Shown: in pieces, positions 26,287-35,700 of the stretch
Layout: the number at the start of each line of letters is the position of its first letter
Numbering within the stretch: the stretch's first letter is position 1
DNA from: JAKFWF01 sp031429105
Lineage (GTDB): Bacteria > Pseudomonadota > Alphaproteobacteria > Rhizobiales > Hyphomicrobiaceae
Assembly (NCBI GenBank): GCA_031429105.1
Contig: JANOYV010000032.1
Span: 22,007 to 86,006, forward strand
Length of the DNA: 64,000 nucleotides
Reading direction: 5' to 3'
Notes under the pieces: model-generated
Seen by the model: only the letters and a program-made list of their open reading frames with translations
Databases searched by the model: none
Told to the model about the DNA's origin: nothing
Translations under genes and position numbers: made by a program

Positions 26287-28065
26287 ATGTTTCGTGACAG
26301 GGTAGTCGCCATGCCAGCATGGTATCGGCCAGCGGTGGCGCTGCTGGCTCTAGCGCTCTGTGCATCGGGCGGTGACGGTGCATTTGCACAAGCGATCTAC
26401 CCAGCCGACCGCACAGAGATCCTGGCGGGCGCGCGCTTCGACTTCAAGGTGGAGTTTGCCAAGTCGCCGGTCGAGGCAGATGTCTTCGTCACCATCAATG
26501 GTCGATCGCCGCAAGAGATGTTCGGCGTGGCGTCAAGCTTCGTCGTGAATGAGGACAACTGGGGACAATCGGCACTCTGGTTGCGCAATGTGGAACTGCC
26601 GCAGGCTGGCCGCTACGTCGTTGAGGCGCGCAGCAGTGCTGGCACAGCGACGGCGACCTGGGAGGTCTTTGCCACTAAGCCGCAGGCGGCCAAGAATGTG
26701 ATCTTATTCATTGGCGATGGCATGTCGGTTGCCCATCGGACCGCTGCCCGCATGTTGTCCAAGGGCATCAAGGAGGGCCGCTATGGCGGGCAACTGGCCA
26801 TGGACGACATGTCGAACATGGCACTCGTGTCGACGTCGGGCATCGAGTCGATCATCACCGACAGCGCCAATTCGATGAGTGCCTACGTCACAGGTCACAA
26901 AACGTGTGGCAGCGCCATGGGCGTGTATTGCGCGGGCAACAAATCTCCATTTGATCATCCGCGGGTCGAGAACTTGGCGTCCATCGTCAAGCGTCAACGT
27001 GGGATGGCGGTCGGGATTGTCACGACGACCGAAGTCGTCGACGCGACGCCCGCTGCAATGGTTGCCCACACGGCCAGCCGAATGACGCGGACTGAAATAG
27101 CCACGATGTTGTATGAGGCAGCACCTGATGTCCTACTCGGCGGCGGGCGCGCTTTTTTTCAACCGAAGTCTACGCAAGGCTCAAAGCGCGCAGATGAGAT
27201 CGATTACATCGCCAAGTTCCGAGATCTGGGCCATGGCTATGCGTCGACGGCAACCGAAATGGGCGAGATTGCACGCGACAAGACCAGTCGGCGTTTGCTT
27301 GGACTTTTCCATCCCTCCAATATCGACGGCGCCCTCGATCGCCGTATCACCAAGAGAGGCACGGCGCGGGCTTATCCCGATCAGCCGGATTTAACAGACA
27401 TGACGCGCACCGCACTCGACGTGCTATCGCGCGCGCCGCACGGCTTTTTCTTGATGGTTGAATCGGGCCGTATCGATCAGTTTAGCCATGCGCTCGACTG
27501 GGAGCGGGCCGTGTTCGAGACAATCCTCCTCGACAATGCCGTCAGTGTTGCCAAGGACTGGGCCGCCACCCGTACCGACACCTTGATCGTGGTGGTGCCC
27601 GACCACGGGCATCCCGTTTCCATCATCGGCACCTTCGATGACAGCAAGCCGGGTAACAGCCTTCGGGACAAGATGTCCGTATATGATGCCAAGTTCCCAA
27701 ACTATCCGCCGCCGGACAAGGATGGCTATCCAACGACGGTCGATGTCTCGCGTCGTCTTGCTTTTATCTTCGGCGGCATTCCTGATCACTGCACAACGGG
27801 CAAGCCGCTCGGCGGCGATGTCTCGCTGACACAACCTGCGCCCAAAGGCGGCGGTTATGTCGCCAACGAACAGGCCTGCGGCCAAGGCGCGACCCGACTG
27901 TTCGGCAACTTGCCACGTTTGGTCGGCGCTGGCGTGCACTCAGCCGACGATGTGATTTTGACCGCGAACGGCCCCGGAGCCGACCTATTTCGCGGCCACA
28001 TGGAGAACACAGCCGTCTTCCGGGCAATGGCAACGGCACTTGGTCTGGGCAGCAAAGCAAAGTAG
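26287..28065 (+). CDS. Secreted alkaline phosphatase (PhoA superfamily)
   Basis: This protein of about 592 residues is read from ATG 26287 (MFRDRVVAMPAWYRPAV); a GTG at 26266 directly after the kinase stop and an ATG at 26311 are alternatives. The signal peptide ends around GAFAQAIYP. An N-terminal Ig-like beta domain (about residues 40-125) precedes the phosphatase domain. Catalytic elements are visible: ILFIGDGMS (metal Asp), IITDSANSMSAYVTGHKT (nucleophile Ser in TDSA), MVESGRIDQFSHALDW (metal Glu, Asp and His), and VVPDHGHPV (metal Asp-His), with a final His in TANGPGADLFRGHM. It hydrolyses phosphomonoesters in the periplasm; pairing with the FAM20-like kinase homologue suggests opposing functions. 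Confidence 0.9.
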   Translation: MFRDRVVAMPAWYRPAVALLALALCASGGDGAFAQAIYPADRTEILAGARFDFKVEFAKSPVEADVFVTINGRSPQEMFGVASSFVVNEDNWGQSALWLRNVELPQAGRYVVEARSSAGTATATWEVFATKPQAAKNVILFIGDGMSVAHRTAARMLSKGIKEGRYGGQLAMDDMSNMALVSTSGIESIITDSANSMSAYVTGHKTCGSAMGVYCAGNKSPFDHPRVENLASIVKRQRGMAVGIVTTTEVVDATPAAMVAHTASRMTRTEIATMLYEAAPDVLLGGGRAFFQPKSTQGSKRADEIDYIAKFRDLGHGYASTATEMGEIARDKTSRRLLGLFHPSNIDGALDRRITKRGTARAYPDQPDLTDMTRTALDVLSRAPHGFFLMVESGRIDQFSHALDWERAVFETILLDNAVSVAKDWAATRTDTLIVVVPDHGHPVSIIGTFDDSKPGNSLRDKMSVYDAKFPNYPPPDKDGYPTTVDVSRRLAFIFGGIPDHCTTGKPLGGDVSLTQPAPKGGGYVANEQACGQGATRLFGNLPRLVGAGVHSADDVILTANGPGADLFRGHMENTAVFRAMATALGLGSKAK

Positions 28066-28081
28066 GCGCGGGTGTTAGTCC

Positions 28082-29806
28082 CTATCGTTTGAGTAGGTAG
28101 AGCAGAACGATATTGATGGCAAAAAGCAGCAACGACAGCACTTGCCAGAAGAGCATTGGATTGCGCTCGATCAGCGGCGTTGGTCGTAGGTATGCGGGAT
28201 TGGGATGACGCAGGTCGTGCAGAAATTCTGACAGCTGCTCGTACCGCTTGTGCGGCGAAAGGCTGACAGCGCGCTGCAACGCGCCGTCCATCCATGCGGC
28301 AACATCGGCATTTTCATTGAGCGCGGGCGTATAGGACAGTCGGTTCATCTGCGACTTCGTTCGCGCTCGGGCGACGCCAGCACCGTAGGGCAGCTTGCCC
28401 GTCAGCATCTGATAGGTGATCACTCCCAACGAGAACAGGTCCGACTGCGACGATCCACGCTCGCCCAGGAAATACTCGGGCGCCGTGTACTGCGCCGTAC
28501 CGAGGATATCATCGCTCGTGTCAGCCGAACGGACTTCGGCGACACCGGCAACGCGGGTCGAACCAAAATCGATGATTTTTACTGTGCCGGTTCGATCAAT
28601 CATGATGTTTTCCGGGCGCAGATCCTGATGCAGCATTTCCTTGCGGTGGAAGGCGCGCAGCCCTTTGGCGATCTGCTCAACGATCTCTCGAACGGTCTCC
28701 AGTTGCGGCTTCGGATTGTCGATCATCCATTGAGTCAGCGTCTGGCCCTCAATGAATTCAGTCACGACATAGAGGAAGTTTTTCTTAGCGCGCACCGTGC
28801 TCGGCTTCAACACGTGGGCGCTATCGATGCGGCGGGCAACCCACTCCTCCATCATGAAACGCTTCAGGTACGCCGGATCTTCGCGCAGGTCGATCGAGGG
28901 CATCTTGAGCGCTACCTTGCTGTCACTTTCAATGTCGACTGCGAGATAAATGTGGCTGCGGCTACTGCTATGCAGCTTTCTGATGATCTTGTAACCGTCG
29001 AAAACGCTCCGCGGCTCCAGGAGAGGCGGAAGCGGTAGCGTCGTCGCGTCTTCGGCAGCATCCCCGGCGTCTGCCTCAGGGATTGTGTCGATACGGACAA
29101 CCTGGGCTGTGAGATTATCGCTGCTGCCTCTGGTATAGGCTTGCTCGACGAGGCAGCGCGCGGCCCTGTCCAGATCGGCAGCGTGGATTTTGATGGTGTC
29201 GGTGATGAAGCGTGCATCGAGGTGCTCATAGACGCCGTCGGTCGCCAGCAGGAACGTGTCGCCGCGTTCGATCGCGAGCATCCGGTAGTCGATCTCAACC
29301 TGCGGGTTCACGCCTAAGGCGCGGCTGAGATAACTCTGCTCCGATGATACAGCCAACCGGTGATCGTTCGTGAGTTGTTCGAGGCTGTTCTCGCTTACGC
29401 GGTAGATGCGCGTGTCGCCAATGTGGAAAATGTGTGCCGCTGCGGACTTCAATACCATCGCACTCAAAGTGCAGACGAAGCCCTTGTCCTTGTCGTAGGG
29501 GTTCTGGCTGCGCCGGGTCTGCGAATAGAGCCAGGCGTTGGTGGCCGCGATCACGCGTTGCGCGGAGGTTTTTACCGACCAAGAATCGGACGTGCAGTAA
29601 TAGTCGGTCAGGAAGCTTTTGATCGCGGACTCGGCGGCGATCCGGCTGACACTGCTCGTGCTAATGCCGTCGGCCAGCGCGATGACGATGCCCTTCAAGC
29701 CGAGCGCTGGCTGAACCGGAATCAGGGCACCATGGAAATCCTGATTGGTGTCCTTGCGGCCTTTGTCTGAATACTGTCCAATCGAGATCGCCAAATCATG
29801 CCGCAT
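28082..29806 (-). CDS. PP2C phosphatase fused to a Ser/Thr protein kinase, C-terminal membrane anchor
   Basis: This 574-residue bifunctional protein starts at ATG 29804-29806 behind GAGGGG. The N-terminal PP2C domain (about 1-245) has the metal-binding aspartates in ALADGIST, HIGDTRIYR, LLATDGVYEHL and SSDNLTAQ. The kinase domain (about 265-535) has LKMP for the ATP Lys, the catalytic loop HQDLRPENIM (Gln replacing the usual Arg), IIDFGSTR for the DFG motif and YTAPEYFLGE. The glycine-rich loop is degenerate (KLHSSSRSHIYLA). One TM helix ends the protein (FWQVLSLLLFAINIVLLYL). Fusions of this type often neighbour nitrite/formate transporters and assimilatory nitrite reductase genes, as here, so it probably controls that transport or nitrogen assimilation. 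Confidence 0.9.
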   Translation of the reverse strand: MRHDLAISIGQYSDKGRKDTNQDFHGALIPVQPALGLKGIVIALADGISTSSVSRIAAESAIKSFLTDYYCTSDSWSVKTSAQRVIAATNAWLYSQTRRSQNPYDKDKGFVCTLSAMVLKSAAAHIFHIGDTRIYRVSENSLEQLTNDHRLAVSSEQSYLSRALGVNPQVEIDYRMLAIERGDTFLLATDGVYEHLDARFITDTIKIHAADLDRAARCLVEQAYTRGSSDNLTAQVVRIDTIPEADAGDAAEDATTLPLPPLLEPRSVFDGYKIIRKLHSSSRSHIYLAVDIESDSKVALKMPSIDLREDPAYLKRFMMEEWVARRIDSAHVLKPSTVRAKKNFLYVVTEFIEGQTLTQWMIDNPKPQLETVREIVEQIAKGLRAFHRKEMLHQDLRPENIMIDRTGTVKIIDFGSTRVAGVAEVRSADTSDDILGTAQYTAPEYFLGERGSSQSDLFSLGVITYQMLTGKLPYGAGVARARTKSQMNRLSYTPALNENADVAAWMDGALQRAVSLSPHKRYEQLSEFLHDLRHPNPAYLRPTPLIERNPMLFWQVLSLLLFAINIVLLYLLKR

Positions 29807-29873
29807 GACGCCCCTCGCTCGTGACTAAAGTCGGCCGCCCCGCCATTTTGGTGGCCAGGCAGCTCCCCGGTTT

Positions 29874-30701
29874 TCATTCGTCGGCCAGGCCAGCCGGTTT
29901 GCGCTTGGCGCCGGTGCGAACATGCGTCGAGTAGAGTGTCAGCCCGACGAAGGTTAGTCCGCCGACGAGGTTGCCGATTACGGTCGGGATCTCATTCCAC
30001 AGCAGGTAGTCCATGATCGAGAACTTTCCGCCCAACATCAGGCCCGATGGAAACAGGTACATGTTCACGATCGAATGCTCAAAACCCATGTAGAAAAACA
30101 CCATGATCGGCATCCACATGGCGATGATCTTGCCTGAAACCGAGGTCGACAGGATGGCCGCGACCACGCCGGTCGAGACCATCCAGTTGCACAGCACGGC
30201 GCGCACGAAAAGCGTCAACATGCCAGCGGCACCGTGCGCTGCATAACCGACCGTGCGGCCTTCACCGATGGTTCCGATTTTCTGACCGACGGCATCCGGT
30301 GCCTGGCTGAAGCCGATCGTGAAAATGACCGCCATCATCACGGCAACGGTCAACGCGCCAGCGAAATTGCCAAAGAAGACGAGCGTCCAGTTGCGCAGCA
30401 CGCCGCCGATGGTCACACCAGGACGCTTGTCGATGAGTGCGAGTGGGACAAGCGTGAAAACGCCGGTGAGTAGGTCGAACCCGAGCAGGTAGAGCAGGCA
30501 AAAGCCCACGGGAAAGAGAACCGCACCCGCAAGTGGCTGACCAGTTTGCACGGTGACGGTGACCGCGAAGGCCGCGGCAAGAGCCAGAATTGCACCGGCC
30601 ATGTAGGCCCGGATGAGGGTGTCGCGGGTCGACATGAAGACTTTCGACTCGCCCGCATCGATCATTTTGGTCACGAATTCACTTGGCGCCAAATAGGCCA
30701 T
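29874..30701 (-). CDS. Formate/nitrite transporter (FNT) family channel
   Basis: This is a 275-residue inner-membrane protein with six TM helices of the FocA/NirC type. The start is ATG 30699-30701 (MAYLAPSEFVTKMIDAG). The family motifs are present: GFDLLTGVFTLVPLALID in the first half, the broken-helix NWTLVFFGNFAGAL, RAVLCNWMVSTGVV, and MGFEHSIVNMYLFPSGL with the conserved pore His. The immediate downstream neighbour is the PP2C-kinase fusion (67-nt gap), suggesting nitrite rather than formate, but the substrate cannot be settled from sequence. Confidence 0.9.
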   Translation of the reverse strand: MAYLAPSEFVTKMIDAGESKVFMSTRDTLIRAYMAGAILALAAAFAVTVTVQTGQPLAGAVLFPVGFCLLYLLGFDLLTGVFTLVPLALIDKRPGVTIGGVLRNWTLVFFGNFAGALTVAVMMAVIFTIGFSQAPDAVGQKIGTIGEGRTVGYAAHGAAGMLTLFVRAVLCNWMVSTGVVAAILSTSVSGKIIAMWMPIMVFFYMGFEHSIVNMYLFPSGLMLGGKFSIMDYLLWNEIPTVIGNLVGGLTFVGLTLYSTHVRTGAKRKPAGLADE

Positions 30702-31134
30702 TGTTAGGTCCCCCCAGAAGCGTGTGGTCGGCGAAAGTCAAAATGCAAAATACCGTCCCCGTCGGCCCATACAGGCTATCGGTGAGCGGATCGGCATGCG
30801 GCCAATTCAATTAAACGTTCCGACGACTGACGCACGTCGGCATCAAGGTTCGCCGGTTGGCGAATAACTGCGATGAAGGTAAGCAACTTGAATGCCAATC
30901 GGGCAATTTGCAATTAACCTCTTGATAATACACAGGTACTCGCGGCTGTATTTTCAGCAGCTGGCGACGTCGATCTATCGGGTGCACAATATCGCGGCAT
31001 TTCGAGCTGCGGTCGCCTAAACAATCAGCAGTTTCGGCGGATGCGCCTATGGAAGTCATACTCGAGTTTTAGGGTGCGCTCGGGAGCATGGCAGCGATGT
31101 TGGTCGTGCTTCGCGACACGATCTTCCGCGATAA
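30702..31134. other. Intergenic region, 433 bases, without a recognised gene
   Basis: This gap lies between the FNT gene and the end of the nine-gene signalling operon, both leftward. It is more AT-rich than its surroundings, particularly around 30890-30950, and should contain the FNT promoter and the operon's transcription end. An open frame at 30811-31059 has no protein-like composition. I found no clear hairpin with a U-tract and no sigma-54 promoter. Confidence 0.4.
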
Positions 31135-32373
31135 TCACGTAATCGCAATCATCGTACCCTTCTCGCCATTCAGAAGGCGACGCAAATGAAGTTGGGGCAA
31201 GGGGTCCTGACCCGATATACCAGCCAGAGCGGCGAATGCGTTCAGGCTGGATGGATCCAGCGCTGCAAGTTTGTCGAACGCATCGAGATAGGCTTGACCG
31301 ACTGTGCCGGTATCGTGCAGCGGCTCATAAACGCGCAATGGCGCACTTCTGCCCCGCAGTAGAAGATCGCCAACCGGTCGGCCAACGAAGCTTGGAATTA
31401 GTTGTGCGACATCGGCGCTGACGCAGATCCGTGTGCCGAGCGTCTTATTGGCATTTTCCAATCGCGCGGCGGTGTTGATCGTATCGCCGTAAGCAGAATA
31501 GTCGAAGAACCGTCCGCCACCGAAATCACCAACGATCGCGGGGCCGGTATGCACGCCGATGCGGGTCTGACCAAACGCAATACCTTGGCCAGCGGCTTCG
31601 GCGCGGAACGCCTCGGCGAAGGTGTCCAGTTCAAGCCCGCAGGCGACGGCGCGGGCTGCATGGTCGGATTGGTCGGCCGGCGCCCCGAACAGTACGTGGA
31701 GTGCATCGCCCATCACCTTGGCAACCGTGCCGCCGTGCGTAAAGACGATTGCCGTCATGCCGGCGAAATAGCGATTGAGCAGGTCGACCAGCGTCTCGGG
31801 CGCCAGCGTTTCGACAAGCTTTGTGAAGCCCGCGACGTCGGTGAACATGGCCGTGACGTCGCGGCGGCGACTGGACAAGTCGACAGAGCGATGGTCGGCT
31901 GCAAGTTCAGCTGCCAAGTTCGGCGAGAAGTAACGGGCAAGCGCACCGTGCGCGCGTTCGGCCTCGATGCGGCGGGTGCGTGTCTCTCGCTGTGTGGAGA
32001 CATTGCGCAGCGTCTTGGCAATCGTCAGATCAAGATCGGCAAAGTCGATCGGCTTGGTGAGAAAATCGAAGGCGCCGCGGTTCATGGCGGTGCGGATGTT
32101 GGACATGTCGCCGTAGGCCGAGACGATCACGGTGGCGAGCGGATCGGCGGCTTCCTGCAGGCGTGCGAGCAGCGTCAGGCCGTCCATGCGGGGCATATTG
32201 ATGTCGGCGAGTACCAGATCGAGCTCTGGATGCCGAGCCGCCGTCTCGAGCGCTTCGACGCCGTCGCGAGCAAACACGAAGTTGAACTCACCATCACGGA
32301 TCTGGCGGCGGAACTTCTGGGTGACGAGTGCCTCAAGGTCGGGCTCGTCATCGACGACCATGATCGTTTTCAT
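31135..32373 (-). CDS. Response regulator fused to a class III adenylate cyclase
   Basis: This 412-residue protein joins a CheY-like receiver (residues 1-125, phospho-acceptor Asp57 in VLADINMP, Lys in FLTKPIDF) to a class III cyclase homology domain (about 160-370). The cyclase residues for ATP are complete: metal aspartates in MFTDVAGFT and VMGDALHVLFG, the purine Lys in VAKVMGD, Asp in FDYSAYGD, and the Asn and Arg of INTAARLE. A tail of about 40 residues follows. The ATG overlaps the stop of the upstream receiver gene by 4 nt. It is the last gene of the operon and the likely output: phosphorylation by the histidine kinase should change cAMP production. Confidence 0.92.
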   Translation of the reverse strand: MKTIMVVDDEPDLEALVTQKFRRQIRDGEFNFVFARDGVEALETAARHPELDLVLADINMPRMDGLTLLARLQEAADPLATVIVSAYGDMSNIRTAMNRGAFDFLTKPIDFADLDLTIAKTLRNVSTQRETRTRRIEAERAHGALARYFSPNLAAELAADHRSVDLSSRRRDVTAMFTDVAGFTKLVETLAPETLVDLLNRYFAGMTAIVFTHGGTVAKVMGDALHVLFGAPADQSDHAARAVACGLELDTFAEAFRAEAAGQGIAFGQTRIGVHTGPAIVGDFGGGRFFDYSAYGDTINTAARLENANKTLGTRICVSADVAQLIPSFVGRPVGDLLLRGRSAPLRVYEPLHDTGTVGQAYLDAFDKLAALDPSSLNAFAALAGISGQDPLPQLHLRRLLNGEKGTMIAIT

Positions 32374-32768
32374 GCTAATGTACCGTGGGCTGCCAATCGA
32401 CGATCGATGTCGGCGCGCAGGACGGCGAAGTCGATCGGCTTTGACATGAGGCCGTCGGCACCGCCCTCGGCAGCCTTCCGCCGGGTCTCGGCGTCGCCAT
32501 AGGCGGTGATCATGATCACCGGGAGTTTCGGGTGCATCGCCTTCACCTTGGGCAGCAATTCGAGACCGGTCATGCCCGGCATGTTGATATCCGAGAGCAG
32601 CAGGATCAGATCAGCGCCGCCCGCGGCTTCGATCGCGGCAAGGGCTTCGAGTGCGGACGTTGCAAAGGTCATGTCGAAGCGGCCGGCCTTCAACTCGCGA
32701 CGGAATTGCTGGCGGAAGAGAGCCTCCATGTCGGCTTCGTCGTCGACAACGAGAATAAGAACGCTCAT
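32370..32768 (-). CDS. Single-domain response regulator
   Basis: This is a 132-residue CheY-like receiver with nothing attached. The acidic pocket VVDDEAD, the phospho-acceptor Asp60 in LLSDINMPGMTG, the Thr in IMITAYGD and the Lys in LMSKPIDFAVL are all present. It shares 4-nt ATGA overlaps with the histidine kinase upstream and the cyclase-linked receiver downstream. It is similar to the receiver of the next gene (EADMEALFRQQFRRELKAG versus EPDLEALVTQKFRRQIRDG), so the pair probably arose by duplication. It may be a phosphate sink or carry the signal to another target. Confidence 0.93.
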   Translation of the reverse strand: MSVLILVVDDEADMEALFRQQFRRELKAGRFDMTFATSALEALAAIEAAGGADLILLLSDINMPGMTGLELLPKVKAMHPKLPVIMITAYGDAETRRKAAEGGADGLMSKPIDFAVLRADIDRRLAAHGTLA

Positions 32769-35700
32769 TTTTTCGTCTCCGGCGGTGCGGAAATTCGAGG
32801 CAATATGACGGTGAACTCGGTGAAGCTGCCCGGTTCGGTGGCGACACTTAGACTTCCACCATGCTGCTTTACCACGATGTCGTGCGAGAGCGAGAGACCG
32901 AGTCCGGTGCCCTCGCCGGTCGGCTTCGTCGTGAAGAACGGCTCGAAGATGCGCGCCTTTACAGCATCGGGAATGCCGGTGCCATTGTCCCGGACCTTGA
33001 TCTCGATCTTGTCCGGATAGGCCTTGGTCGCCACGTGCAGGATGGGTTCGAAGCCTGGTGGTGCGCCGTCGAGGCGCTTTTTGTTGGCGGCGTGGAAGCC
33101 GTTGCCGATCAAATTGAGGAGAACGCGGGTGAATTCCTGCGGGAACACCTCGATCTGCCCAACGGCTGCATCAAAGTCACGTTCGAGCGTGATGTTGAAG
33201 CCCGGTTTCTCGGCACGCGCGCCATGGTAGGCGAGGTTTAACGCCTCTTCAACTGTGGCATTGAGGTCGACCGGTCGCCGCTCGCCGCCGCTTTCGCGCG
33301 AGTGGGCGAGCATGTTTTTGACGATCGAGTCGGCGCGCCGACCGTGATGCACGACCTTGGCGAGGTTGCCCTTGAGCATGCCGGCGATCTCGTTGATTTC
33401 CGCCTTGATCTTGGGGGCGAGTGCCTTGCCGGCCGAGGCAATTGCGTCCTCGATCTCGGCGACCAGTTCGACCGACAGGTCGGCGAAGTTGTTGACGAAA
33501 TTGAGCGGGTTCTTGATTTCGTGCGCGACGCCGGCGGTGAGCTGACCCAGCGACGCGAGTTTCTCGGTCTGCACCAAGCGATCCTGGGCGGTGCGCAGGT
33601 CTTCGAGTGAGGCCGTCAGGTCGCGCGTCTTGGCCTGCACCTGTTCGAACAGGCGCGCGTTCTCGATGGCGATCACGGCTTGATCGGCGAAGGTCGATAC
33701 GAGTTTGATCTGGTCGTCGCTGAATCTGCGTACCTCATCGCGATAGACCACGAGCGAGCCCACCAACTTGCCATCCTTGAGCATTGGAACGGCCAAGAAA
33801 GTCCGCGCACCACCGAGATCAGCGGTTGCGACCCGCAAAGGATCGCGTTCGCGGTAGGCAGCCTCGGCGGTGATATCTTCGATGTGGACCACTTTTCTAG
33901 ACGCAGCCATGCGACCAAGTCCGGACCCGGGGGTTGCCTTGAGTGGCGACTGCTGCAGATAGGCAGCATAGGCCTCGGGTGTGTGGTGCAGGGCCACGGC
34001 CTGAAACCGATCACCATCAAAAAGAAATAGATGACCGTAGTTTGCCTCGCAAAGGCGTCGTGCATTTGAAAGAATGCAGTCGAATACAGGGTCTAGCTGA
34101 CCAACCGAGCTGCTGATGACCTTGAGAACCTCGCTATTGGCAATCTGGAATTCCAGCGCTTCAGTGACTTCTCTCGTTCGCGCCTGCACCTGTTCGAACA
34201 GGCGCGCGTTCTCGATGGCGATCACGGCTTGATCGGCGAAGGTGGTCACCAGCTCGATCTGCCGGTCGGTGAACGGCCTGACCGTTGTGTGGGCGAGGAA
34301 TACGACGCCGGTCACTTCGCCGGCACTCATCAGCGGCACGCCAAGCATGGTTCGCGCCTTCGACCGCCGCTGTCGCTTGAGGTCGGTGAAGCGCGGATCG
34401 GCAAGCGCATCCGGGAGATGCAGGGTCCGCTTGTCCAGTGCCACAATCCCGACCGCCGAGCCGTCGCCTGCACGTGTCGGGTTCGTCTGCAACCATTCGA
34501 CAAACTCGGGCGTCGCGCCGCTGTGGGCGGCAAGGCGGTACATTCCGTCTGGCGAGCGCTGGTTGATGAGAGCATACTCGGCACCGCAAAGTCTGCGGGC
34601 GGTGGCGACGATTGCTTCGAAGACCGGTTCCACCTGCGATGGTGACTTGCTGATAACGCCCAGCACATCCGACGTCGCCGTCTGATATTCGAGCGATTGC
34701 TGTAATTCCTTGGTGCGGGTCTGTACCTGCTCGAAAAGGCGGGCATTGTTCATCGCGATCACGGCCTGATCCGCGAAGCTCGTCACCAGGGCAATCTGTT
34801 TGTCGCTGAATGGCCGCACCGTCGTGTGGGTCAACACCATCACGCCCAAAACCGCATCTTTGTGAAGTAGTGGTACGCCGAGCGCCGTGCGCGCTCTCGC
34901 GCCCGGCAATTTGGGGCCGTTGGTGATCCAGTTGCCTGCGGGGTCGGCTTCAACATCGGGAACGTGGATCGGCTTGCCTCCCCGAAAGACCCGCGAGGTC
35001 AAAGAGCTGGGATCCTTGGTGGGCGGATCCGCGACGAGTGCGTCCACAAAGGCCTGCGTCACCCCCATGGAAGACACGACGTGATAGCCGCTATCCGCGG
35101 AAATTGTGGAGAGAAACGCGCGGTCGCTACCGCAAAGGCGTGCTGCAGTCTTGGCGATCGCGTCGAATACCGGTTGCACTTCGTTTGGCGAACGGCTGAT
35201 GACGTTGAGCACATCCGACGTCGCCGTCTGATATTCGAGCGCCTCGCTGACTTCCTTCGTGCGCGCCTGCACCTGCTCGAAAAGGCGCGCGTTCTCGATG
35301 GCGATCACGGCCTGCTCGGCGAAAGTCTCGACAAGCGCAATCTGCTTGTCTGAAAACGGCTTGAGTTCCAGCTTGTAGATCGTGATGGTGCCCACCAGTT
35401 CGTCGCCCCTGAGCATTGGGACAGCGAGCATCGTCCTGATCAGGTCCGTATCTCGCCCAGCATAGGTATATTCGGTGTCCACCTGGACATCAGGAACGTG
35501 CACAGTTCGCCGCTCTAGAGCAGCGCGCGCCGATATGCTGTGTCGCCCAAGGCCAATCGGATTGCTATCTATGAAGTGCCTGAGTTCGGGGCCTGCATTG
35601 TGGGAGGCAGCAGAGCGGAGGTACTCGCCGTCAAAACGGAAAATGAATGCTCGCTCAGCTTCACACAACCTTACGGCATTTTCGGCCACCGTATCGAAAA

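Noticed and set aside
30811..31059. 82-codon reverse frame upstream of the FNT gene
   Set aside because: Composition is not protein-like and there is no good start signal.
31402..32502. Long open frame antisense to the cyclase-linked receiver genes
   Set aside because: Long antisense frames are expected in GC-rich coding DNA; the translation has no motif and the opposite strand encodes well-defined proteins.
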